Of a stretch of 64,000 bases of DNA, positions 49,444 to 56,441 are shown piece after piece. The first letter of the stretch is position 1. Every line of letters starts with the position of its first letter. The position numbers were made by a program, and so were the translations under genes. The notes beneath the pieces were generated by a model that saw only the letters and a list, made by a program, of their open reading frames with translations, was not told the origin of the DNA and did not search any database. The DNA comes from Shimia aestuarii (GTDB lineage Bacteria > Pseudomonadota > Alphaproteobacteria > Rhodobacterales > Rhodobacteraceae). The stretch spans positions 372,001 to 436,000 of the forward strand of contig NZ_FOTQ01000001.1 in NCBI RefSeq assembly GCF_900114635.1. The letters run 5' to 3'.

Positions 49444-51249
49444 TCAAACCGTTACGCCGTCGGACAACCTGAAAACCTCAATCGGTTCCCGGATGCCCTT
49501 GAGCGTGACATTCCCAACCGAAACAGACGGAAAATCATCCTCCACGGCGATGGCCGCGCGCGTGCTCAAGAGGATTTCCCCGTCCTTTGCCATTTCGCAC
49601 AAGCGCGAGCCGATATTGATCGCCGTGCCCGAAGCGGTGTAGTCCGACCGCCCCTCGAACCCGACCATGCCCACGGTCGCATATCCAAGCGACACGCCAA
49701 CCCCAAACCCCAGCCGGTAGCCCATGCGCTTCCATGTCCGGCACAGCTCGACCATGCGGCCACGCATCGCCACAGCCAGCCGCACGGCATCGCCCGCAGG
49801 GTCTTCACAGGGCAGCGGATCATTGAAAAGCACCATGATCCCATCCCCCATACGATGATCCACCCCGGCCCCATGTGCATTGATCAGCTTGCCCATCTCC
49901 TGATGATAGGTTTGCAGAACTTCGATGGTTTCTTCCGGCTCGGCGGTCTCGCAAAACGCCGTAAAACCGCGAATGTCACAAAACAGCACCCCCAGAAGCG
50001 CCCGATGGCTCTTCAGCATCTTCTCCGATCCCGAGGACACGACCGTATCGGCCACGGCGGCAGGCAGAAAGCGCTTGAGCCGCCCCATCCGCTCGATCTC
50101 GGCAACCTGTGTCTCGACCCGGTCCGCCAGTTCGGCGTTCAACGTCTCAAGCGCCCGAAACTGCCGCACGTTCTCGATGGCGATCACGGCCTGTGCGGCA
50201 AAGGTTTCAACCAACGCAATCTGATCCTCGGCAAAAGGGATCGGCTCTTTGCGGAACAGCACCAGGCACCCCAGACTCTTCTGGCTGGATATCAGCGGGA
50301 CGGCAAGAAAGGCGCGGATGCCTTCGTCGTCAACCACTGCCCGTGTCATGGGATCACCCGCGCGGTAGCGATCTGTCTCGCGCAGGTCAGCCACCTGCGC
50401 GACCTTGCCGTCGCGCACCGCGCCAACATGCAGTAAGTCACTGTCGAGCGGCCAGACCCAGTGGCTCGACGGTGTCACCCGTTCGCTTGGGCCCCAGGTC
50501 GCCACTTCGCGCAGGGTCTGACTGTCTTCGTCGACAAGATCCAGATCCGCGAGTTGCGCATCACAAAGCCGCGCAGCACTGCGCAGGATGACATCAAAGA
50601 CGGGCAGGTCATCGCTCCGACTGCGACTGATCACCCGCAGCACCTCGCCGGTCGCACGCTCGCGTTCAAGCCGGGTCTGCACCTCTCGAAATTGGCCGAC
50701 GTTTTCGATAGCGATGACCGCCTGCGCCGCAAAGGTTTCAACGAGCGCAATTTCATCGTCTGAAAACGGTCTGACCTCCTTGCGGCTCAGGGCGATGGCG
50801 CCGATGGCCCGCGGCCCGTGCATCAGGGGAACGATCAGCCATGAGCGCACCCCCTCCACGTCGACCACGTGTTTGATGACCGGGTCTTCCTGCCGGTAGA
50901 AATCCGTGCTGCCCAGATCAGCGATGTTGATCGTGATGCCGGTGCGTATGGCCTCAGGGATCGGTCGGCCGCTGTTCAGGGGCGCAGAGCCGCCCACGCG
51001 AAAGGCCGTTTCATCAAATCCCCAGTAAGAGGCAATTTCGAAATGCGTGCGCGCTGCATTCGCAAGTTGCAGCGACGCCTGGCTGGCGGCACACAGGTCC
51101 ACAGCCTGACTGAGGATGGCTTCGAACACGGGGCCTTCGTCGTCGCGCGACGATTGAATGATCTCGAGAATACGCCGCGTCGCCAGTTCACGCTGAAGCC
51201 CGCGACGCAGTTCCTCAACCAAGCTTTCCTGTGTCGACTCTTTCTCCAT
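49444..51249 (-). CDS. Tandem-GAF class III nucleotidyl cyclase
   Basis: This 601-residue soluble protein has two GAF domains (about 40-185 and 215-362), each ending with the near-identical FAAQAVIAIENV linker, a short coiled coil (365-395), and a cyclase domain (about 415-590). Metal residues D425 (CDIRGFT) and D469 (MGDG) are present; the Lys that usually binds adenine is His (DHRMGDG) and the Asp is Thr (SGTAIN), as in a subgroup I recall from alphaproteobacteria, so ATP use is likely but not certain. GAF domains should sense a small ligand. The ATG at 51249 is preferred over a GTG at 51291 but the ribosome site is weak for both. Confidence 0.88.
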   Translation of the reverse strand: MEKESTQESLVEELRRGLQRELATRRILEIIQSSRDDEGPVFEAILSQAVDLCAASQASLQLANAARTHFEIASYWGFDETAFRVGGSAPLNSGRPIPEAIRTGITINIADLGSTDFYRQEDPVIKHVVDVEGVRSWLIVPLMHGPRAIGAIALSRKEVRPFSDDEIALVETFAAQAVIAIENVGQFREVQTRLERERATGEVLRVISRSRSDDLPVFDVILRSAARLCDAQLADLDLVDEDSQTLREVATWGPSERVTPSSHWVWPLDSDLLHVGAVRDGKVAQVADLRETDRYRAGDPMTRAVVDDEGIRAFLAVPLISSQKSLGCLVLFRKEPIPFAEDQIALVETFAAQAVIAIENVRQFRALETLNAELADRVETQVAEIERMGRLKRFLPAAVADTVVSSGSEKMLKSHRALLGVLFCDIRGFTAFCETAEPEETIEVLQTYHQEMGKLINAHGAGVDHRMGDGIMVLFNDPLPCEDPAGDAVRLAVAMRGRMVELCRTWKRMGYRLGFGVGVSLGYATVGMVGFEGRSDYTASGTAINIGSRLCEMAKDGEILLSTRAAIAVEDDFPSVSVGNVTLKGIREPIEVFRLSDGVTV

Positions 51250-51567
51250 GCCCGGCCTGACCTGTGTTGCGCCCCGAGAGACAGTATCCACAGGCTATAG
51301 ACGCAAGTCGCGGCTTTCCAGCCTCTCGCACGACTCAAAAGGATCTGTTTCAACCACGGCAAAGCGCGGACGGACTACACCTTAAATCGACTTCAAAACA
51401 CCGTTCGGCAGCTTAAACACGGCCTCGACGGTGTTCCATACCGACGCAATACCGATGTGATACCGACACAATACCGAACGCGGTTTTGCCTGTTAACCAA
51501 GGCCAGAACTCGCGATTCGGCCCGCGCGCAGCGCCATGGGCGCCCGGTTCGTTAACCTTTGCGCGCC
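51250..51567. other. 318-base gap holding repeat array 2
   Basis: The gap between the tandem-GAF cyclase start and the Hint gene stop contains the 11-bp array at 51438-51481 and two GTTAACC sequences about 58 bases apart (near 51494 and 51552). I see no gene. Confidence 0.5.
51438..51481. repeat. Four-unit 11-bp tandem repeat, array 2
   Basis: Units are ATACCGACGCA, ATACCGATGTG, ATACCGACACA and ATACCGAACGC, head to tail at exactly 11 bases, the same unit and number as at 19029-19072. It lies about 190 bases upstream of the tandem-GAF cyclase start. Confidence 0.88.
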
Positions 51568-52647
51568 TCACGCTACATCATGCATCAGGATTGCCGCCTC
51601 TGACCGGCTCAGGTTGCGCCGCGCATATGGCCCGTACTCATGCGGGTTATGCGCCAGACCGGGCAGCATCTGCAGCAGGCGACCGCGGTCCCTGGCCTCA
51701 AGCGTCTGCAACGACGCGCTGGCCGGGTGGAAGCTCTCGGTCTCGACCCCGTTGGCCCAGATCACCTCGTGTCCCGGCAGCAACAGGTGCACATAAGTCA
51801 CTTCCCGCAAGGCATGATCCACCGCGATGGTCGACCCGTTCACAAGATCCTTGGCCTGCACCAACACTTCGGATGTGTTGAACAGGGCCCGTGCCACGGC
51901 CCCCTTCACCAGCATCCGGTGCTCGGGCGAAACGATCAGCTCCTCGTCAGGGCGTTCGATGCCCAGCGCGCCGGGCCGCATCCGGATCGGTCGCAGCTTC
52001 GGCATTGCGAACAACCGCGCGCCGGTCATGCGTCGGCTGCCGATCCAACAGACCTCCTGAGCGCCGTTATCCTTGGTCAGCACCCGGTCGCCTTCGCGCA
52101 GGTCTTCAATCCGGCGCGGGCCATCCGGCGTTGCGATCCTGGTGCCGGGCGTGAAACAGATCACGCCACCCTCCGGCGTGGCCCCACGATGGCTTTCCAG
52201 GGCTTCCATGGAATGGTGGACGACCCACAAGTCCTTGTTTTTCGGGGGAAGTTCATCAAGGAACATCAACAGGGGGGCGCTGCCCTGCACCTCGATCACC
52301 GTCGCCGTGTAGCTGCCTGTCCCGTCCGTGATCACGAACCCGCCTTCCAGCAAGGGTTCCTCCACGTCCACATCATCCACCGTGGTGGTATTGTTCACCG
52401 CTGCCCCAACCAGCCGACGCACCATGCGCGCCGCCCGCTTGCGGATGTTTGCCCCTTCTTCCCCCTGGTCGAGTCGCAGAAGCCCATTGGGACCGTCCAC
52501 GCGTACCGCGTCCCCATGCCACGACCACACCACGCCTGTTTCCAGCGTTTGCTCCGGTGCGGCCACAAGACCGTCCACTTCTGTTTGCGACCAGTAGATG
52601 ACAAACGTGCCACGAAAGCCCGTTTCCATTGCCTGATAACCTGCCAT
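51568..52647 (-). CDS. Hint-domain (hedgehog/intein-type) protein
   Basis: The 359-residue product has a Hint domain at about 160-310: it begins C164 in GGVICFTPGTRIATPDG, continues LREGDRVLTKDNG, and includes the SPEHRMLV histidine block. In inteins and hedgehog proteins the first Cys carries out self-cleavage by an N-S shift. The N-terminal 155 residues are not recognised, and no classical signal peptide or RTX repeat is visible. Such proteins are common in roseobacters as presumed type I exported factors. The role is unknown. Confidence 0.82.
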   Translation of the reverse strand: MAGYQAMETGFRGTFVIYWSQTEVDGLVAAPEQTLETGVVWSWHGDAVRVDGPNGLLRLDQGEEGANIRKRAARMVRRLVGAAVNNTTTVDDVDVEEPLLEGGFVITDGTGSYTATVIEVQGSAPLLMFLDELPPKNKDLWVVHHSMEALESHRGATPEGGVICFTPGTRIATPDGPRRIEDLREGDRVLTKDNGAQEVCWIGSRRMTGARLFAMPKLRPIRMRPGALGIERPDEELIVSPEHRMLVKGAVARALFNTSEVLVQAKDLVNGSTIAVDHALREVTYVHLLLPGHEVIWANGVETESFHPASASLQTLEARDRGRLLQMLPGLAHNPHEYGPYARRNLSRSEAAILMHDVA

Positions 52648-52766
52648 TTCTTTTTTTATTATCGGCAGGATAGCAGGGCCGAATCAGACTGCAAAGAGGG
52701 CAAATTGTGAAAAGTTAACGCAGGCGCATTTCGGACTCAGGGTCCTCCTGAGGCCCAAGGTCAACA

Positions 52767-52798
52767 GGCCCGGCACACACCTCTACAGGTGCCGGGCC
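52767..52798. terminator. Stem-loop downstream of the Arg-Pro-repeat protein
   Basis: Perfect 10-bp arms GGCCCGGCAC and GTGCCGGGCC enclose 12 bases that can pair further (ACCT/AGGT). It lies just beyond the minus-strand stop at 52805. A T tract is lacking, so stem-dependent arrest or mRNA protection is inferred. Confidence 0.55.
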
Positions 52799-52804
52799 CA
52801 CTGG

Positions 52805-53977
52805 TCAGTCGCTTGTGGCCTCGCTCGGCGCAGCCTCACTGCCCTCTTCGGCTGACGCATCAGGCGCCGCGCTGTCCGGCGTCGGATCCGGCGCCGCATC
52901 GCCAGCCACGGACGGTGCGGCAGGCGGAACGTCGAACCCAAGAAGCTCAGCCGTATCCCGGTCCACGTAACCCGTCTGCTCCAGTCCGTTGTCATACTGG
53001 AACCACAGGATCGCGGTTTCCGTGTCGGACCCGAACACGCCATCGACGGCCCCAACGTCATACCCGGCCGCGACAAGCTGGTTCTGCAGATCGCGCACGA
53101 CCTGGCCCCGTGTCATCGGTGACGTCAGCGCCAGTCCGATCACCGTTTGCGGCTCGGCATTGGCCTCTTCCTCGGGGTCTGACACGATTTCATAGACTTG
53201 CTGGTCGTCTTTGTACGTCGCGCGGTAAAGCACCCCGTCGCACAGATACAGTGTCTCCCCGTTCTCCGTCACCTTCTGGCACGACTTGTCCGAGGGCAGC
53301 GACGTCACATAGACCAGCGTCGCGCCTGCGACCAGCGCGGTAAAGTACCATCCCCAGCTCGGATACCAGTAATAGCTGCCCCAATGCGGATGCGGCGGGC
53401 GGTAATAGGGCGGGCGATACGCCGGCGGACGCCAGTTCGGCGGACGGTGCCCCGGCGGACGCCATCCCGGCGGGCGTCCACCCGGCGGGCGATACCCCGG
53501 CGGACGGTGCCCCGGCGGGCGGTATCCGGGCGGGCGTGTGCCCGGCGGACGGCTTCCCGGCGGCCGGGCTCCGGGCGGACGGCTCCCCGGCGGGCGTGTA
53601 CCCGGTCGATCGACCGGTCTCGTACTGGGCCGGTTCACCGGCTTTGTTGACGGTCGAGTTACCGGCTTCGTCGACGGTCTGTTCACGGGTTTCGTCGAAG
53701 GTCTGTTCACAGGCTTCGTCGATGGACGCGTTGCCGGCTTGGGCGCCGGCCGCGTCGCCGGTCGGGTACTGGGCCGCGGCGCTGGTCGTGCGGCTGGCCG
53801 TGTGCGCGCCCCGCTGGGTCGGCTCGCGGGACGGTGCGAATACCCCCCCCGCGCGCCCGGCGCCACGCGCCCTTGCGCAAAAGCAAAGTCCGGGCCGCCA
53901 AAGCCACCAACAAAAACCACCGGCCCCTGGGTCAGGGCGATGCTGAAGGACAATATCCAGACAAACAGGCGTTTCAT
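52805..53977 (-). CDS. Arg-Pro-repeat protein with peptidoglycan-binding domain
   Basis: This 390-residue exported protein has a signal peptide (residues 1-35), a basic low-complexity region with two repeat types, NRPSTKPV of period 8 (about 83-126) and RPPGx of period 5 (about 128-197), a Trp/Tyr-rich turn and a membrane-like helix (211-227), a small Cys domain (KSCQKV...LYLCDGVLY), and a peptidoglycan_binding_1 domain (about 285-350). The tail is acidic Pro/Ala. The extended cationic stretch could cross or bind the cell wall. It begins one base after the DUF2092 stop, with GGAGGAATGAC upstream, so the two are co-expressed. Confidence 0.8.
   Translation of the reverse strand: MKRLFVWILSFSIALTQGPVVFVGGFGGPDFAFAQGRVAPGARGGYSHRPASRPSGARTRPAARPAPRPSTRPATRPAPKPATRPSTKPVNRPSTKPVNRPSTKPVTRPSTKPVNRPSTRPVDRPGTRPPGSRPPGARPPGSRPPGTRPPGYRPPGHRPPGYRPPGGRPPGWRPPGHRPPNWRPPAYRPPYYRPPHPHWGSYYWYPSWGWYFTALVAGATLVYVTSLPSDKSCQKVTENGETLYLCDGVLYRATYKDDQQVYEIVSDPEEEANAEPQTVIGLALTSPMTRGQVVRDLQNQLVAAGYDVGAVDGVFGSDTETAILWFQYDNGLEQTGYVDRDTAELLGFDVPPAAPSVAGDAAPDPTPDSAAPDASAEEGSEAAPSEATSD
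53387..53596. repeat. In-frame 15-bp coding repeats (RPPGx)
   Basis: Fourteen or so copies of a 15-base unit with core CCCGGCGGGCG (plus strand) encode the RPPGx pentapeptides. The copies become less regular towards 53390. Confidence 0.85.
53600..53731. repeat. In-frame 24-bp coding repeats (NRPSTKPV)
   Basis: Five to six imperfect copies of a 24-base unit encode the period-8 octapeptide; the fifth base of many codons varies, which shows divergence after duplication. Confidence 0.75.
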
Positions 53978-53978
53978 G

Positions 53979-54773
53979 TCATTCCTCCCCCCAGAAGCTT
54001 CCGTCAAATCCGTCCTGCTTGGGCCAGACAAGGCGGGTGGCATCGTCATCCGCGACAAAGCTGAATGCATCTTCGCTCAGCTCCGGGTCAAAATCCCAGT
54101 CCGAGAAATAGGCGCGGAACTGCGGCCAGCCCTGCTTGTAAGGCTCGGTCCCCACCATCATCAGAGGTACGGGCTGTTCCGCATCCGAAACCCATAGCTG
54201 AAGGTCAAAATCATAGGTCGACAAGGCGATATGGTGGCTTGTCTGACCCGCAAACCGCTTGACCCCCAGATACGCCGCCGCTGTCACGCCCTCCAGCAGG
54301 CGGTCGCCATTATCCGTCACGAGCATCTGCCAGATGGGCAAGGCCGAGTCATATTCGGCGGCGATCCGATCGGCCAAATCGTCGAACGAGCCCAGGAATG
54401 GCACATCAACATAAGCGTTCTGCTCTGCCAGGTAGACGGTCAATACGGACTGATCGAAAAAGAACTCGCGGGTACCCTGCTCCTGCTCGGCATAGGCGTA
54501 ATACCCCTGCCCTCGCGCCAAAAGCACCGTTCCGCTGCGCACATGTGTCACGATCTCGCGCCCGTCTGCCACCTCGTCGAACGAGACGAACCAGTTGACC
54601 GCGAGATTGGGCTGCTCTGCGACGGTCTGCGCTGCCGCCCGCACCCAACGAACGGCTTCCGTGTCGATCGCTGGCGTTTCCTGAGCCTCTGACGCCTCCT
54701 GAGCTTGAAGCGGACCGCATAACAAGCCAATCAGCGCCACAGCCCGGCCCAGTCCTGAAATTCGCATCATCAC
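53979..54773 (-). CDS. DUF2092 exported protein
   Basis: The 264-residue product has a signal peptide (ALIGLLCGPLQAQ) and a beta-rich domain of the DUF2092 family, with AVRWVRAAAQTVAEQPN at the start of the domain, YLGVKRFAGQTSHHIAL and the closing FSDWDFDPELSEDAFSF. The fold is like the LolA/LolB lipoprotein-carrier type in outline, so a role in carrying a hydrophobic ligand is possible but unproven. Its stop is one base before the Arg-Pro-repeat protein start. Two further ATGs directly after the first make the exact start uncertain by two codons. Confidence 0.82.
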   Translation of the reverse strand: MMMRISGLGRAVALIGLLCGPLQAQEASEAQETPAIDTEAVRWVRAAAQTVAEQPNLAVNWFVSFDEVADGREIVTHVRSGTVLLARGQGYYAYAEQEQGTREFFFDQSVLTVYLAEQNAYVDVPFLGSFDDLADRIAAEYDSALPIWQMLVTDNGDRLLEGVTAAAYLGVKRFAGQTSHHIALSTYDFDLQLWVSDAEQPVPLMMVGTEPYKQGWPQFRAYFSDWDFDPELSEDAFSFVADDDATRLVWPKQDGFDGSFWGEE

Positions 54774-54892
54774 CTCTCCCCGACTCTGTCGAATACGCGC
54801 CGTCCGGGAACAGCTTAGCCCCGAACAGGCAAAACGCGAAGGAATTGAGTGCCAGAGGCAATGACGACTTGTCTCTCCTGTAATCTGCCGCC

Positions 54893-55507
54893 TCAGAAAA
54901 GCTCCTCTTCGCGGGCAACCAACGCCGCCTGCGTCCGGTTGGACGCGCCGATCTTGCGGTAGAGCGTTTTCACGTGCAGCTTGATCGTCGGTTCCGAAAG
55001 CTCCAGATCCCGTGCGATTTCCTTGTTGGCCTTGCCTTCGGACAGACCTCGCAACACCTGCAATTCCCGTGCGGTCAGTTTCTCGGCCAGCGGATGCGAC
55101 GAAGCATCCGGCTCGCCGGTCATGAACTCCACCGGCACGTATTGCTCGCCCATCGCCATGAAACGGATCGCGTTTACCAATGATTTCGCCGGCAGGGTCT
55201 TGGGGACAAAGCCGATGGCCCCGGCCTCCAGCGCCGACTCCACAACCGAACGGCTCGCCTCGCCCGAAATCAGCGCCACATGCGGCGCTCCGGCCTGTGC
55301 CAGCGCGCGCTTCACGCCTTTCAGCCCGTCCATGCCCGGCATGTTGTAATCCAAAAGCACAAGGTCAAACGGCCCCTCGGCGGAGATCAATGCCAATGCC
55401 TGCCCAAGATCCGGCGCAGTCCGGGTTTCGATATCGCCCGCCCCTTCCACAAAAGCGACAAGAGTATCGCGCAACAAATCATGGTCGTCTGCAATCAGAA
55501 TTTTCAA
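54893..55507 (-). CDS. NarL/FixJ-type response regulator
   Basis: The 204-residue product has a receiver domain (1-120) with the acidic pocket ADDHD, phosphoacceptor D53 in LLDYNMPGMDG and the Lys in FVPKTL, and a LuxR-type helix-turn-helix (about 140-200) with LTARELQVLRGLSEGKANKEIA. It is a DNA-binding output regulator. It is divergent from the genes at 55807 and 56442, and the hybrid kinase there is the obvious phosphate source through its HPt domain. The dyad at 55709 is a candidate binding site. Confidence 0.92.
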   Translation of the reverse strand: MKILIADDHDLLRDTLVAFVEGAGDIETRTAPDLGQALALISAEGPFDLVLLDYNMPGMDGLKGVKRALAQAGAPHVALISGEASRSVVESALEAGAIGFVPKTLPAKSLVNAIRFMAMGEQYVPVEFMTGEPDASSHPLAEKLTARELQVLRGLSEGKANKEIARDLELSEPTIKLHVKTLYRKIGASNRTQAALVAREEELF

Positions 55508-55595
55508 AATGATGCCCTCAACAATGGCGCCACTTTAGCGCATGTCTCCCCATCCTGATCAAGATGGAAAAGGCCTGATTTCACCCGGCTTGTAC

Positions 55596-55623
55596 GGTAA
55601 CGGCCGGTTTCCGGGCCGTTACC
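55596..55623. repeat. Perfect 10-bp inverted repeat
   Basis: Arms GGTAACGGCC and GGCCGTTACC enclose 8 bases, 89 bases upstream of the response-regulator start and 184 before the rightward gene. It could be an early terminator of the response-regulator leader, an operator or a structural RNA element. Confidence 0.6.
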
Positions 55624-55708
55624 GGGCACTTGTGTGCCCGCGACACCACGTGTCACCTCCGAAAACCACCCGCGCGAACATACGTGCCAGTATAGCACAT
55701 CACGCCAG

Positions 55709-55736
55709 ACCTATCCTTTTGGATAGGTAATTATCC
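55709..55736. promoter_or_regulatory. Candidate LuxR-type operator
   Basis: A 20-bp dyad with arms ACCTATCC and GGATAGGT around TTTT has the ACCT...AGGT outline of lux-box-type sites, and a third half-site TATCC follows at 55732. It lies about 70 bases before the rightward gene and 200 before the response regulator, whose LuxR-type domain is a plausible reader. Confidence 0.55.
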
Positions 55737-55806
55737 CTATGCCCAATTCCGAAGACCTGTTCTATTGTGTCATATTCAATAAACCAAGATTGAGGGACCC
55801 GAGCAG

Positions 55807-56328
55807 ATGCGCCTTTTGAGATGGGTATTTTTCGCCCTGACCGTCTGCCTCATGCTACCACTCACGACCGCCGCTCTGGCGGAGGACGCCATGGTGAAAC
55901 CCACCGGACGCGTAGTTCTGACCGTGTCGGGCAAAATAAGCGCGACGAATTCGGGTGACACGGCTCAGTTCGATCTGGAGATGTTGCGGGCGCTTCCCGC
56001 GCGCAGCTTCTCGACAACCACCTTATGGACCGAGGGAGTCCGTAAGTTCACGGGTGTACCATTGGCAGTGCTGCTTGAAAGTCTGGGGACTTCAGGCAGC
56101 ACTGTTGATGCTTGGGCCATCAACGACTACCTCGCCGAATTCGACATCTCGGAACTCGAACCGGATGCCCCGATCATTGCCTATGAAATGGACGGGGCCC
56201 CGATGTCCCGACGGGACAAGGGGCCGCTCTGGGTTGTGTACCCGTATGACTCCGCATCGCGCTACCGCACGGAGCTCGTGTATGCCCGGAGCATCTGGCA
56301 ACTCGACAGGCTCGAAGTCCTCGAATAA
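55807..56328 (+). CDS. Periplasmic molybdopterin-oxidoreductase-fold protein
   Basis: The 173-residue product has a signal peptide (LRWVFFALTVCLMLPLTTAALA) and a domain similar to the sulfite-oxidase-type Moco fold: VVLTVSGKISATN, the KFTGVPLAVLLESLG segment, and GPLWVVYPYD. The cysteine that ligates molybdenum in catalytic members should lie near TTTLWTEG and is absent; there is no Cys in the mature protein. It therefore probably does not bind active Moco and may serve as a ligand sensor. Its place between a response regulator and a kinase supports a sensory role (inference). A GAGGGAC ribosome site precedes the ATG. Confidence 0.75.
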   Translation: MRLLRWVFFALTVCLMLPLTTAALAEDAMVKPTGRVVLTVSGKISATNSGDTAQFDLEMLRALPARSFSTTTLWTEGVRKFTGVPLAVLLESLGTSGSTVDAWAINDYLAEFDISELEPDAPIIAYEMDGAPMSRRDKGPLWVVYPYDSASRYRTELVYARSIWQLDRLEVLE

Positions 56329-56441
56329 CCTCACGGCATGACACTTCGGTCAGCTTCCAGCAGATTTTTGCCCTCTCGCTCTACCGCCCCCCGAATCGTT
56401 TCCGCGCCGGAACCGGCGGGATCACACAAGGGCAGGCGTTG

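Larger units (their letters stand above)
55508..55806. other. 299-base divergent gap of the phosphorelay module
   Basis: It carries the perfect hairpin at 55596-55623 and the half-site cluster at 55709-55736. The remainder shows AT-rich stretches near 55765-55790 that could form the rightward -10 region. I see no gene. Confidence 0.6.

Noticed and set aside
51490-51560. CtrA sites (two GTTAACC)
   Set aside because: They lack the second TTAA at the required 7-base spacing, so a CtrA call is not supported.
53387-53731. CRISPR-like regular repeats
   Set aside because: Units of 15 and 24 bases are codons of a low-complexity protein, with no unique spacers and no cas gene.
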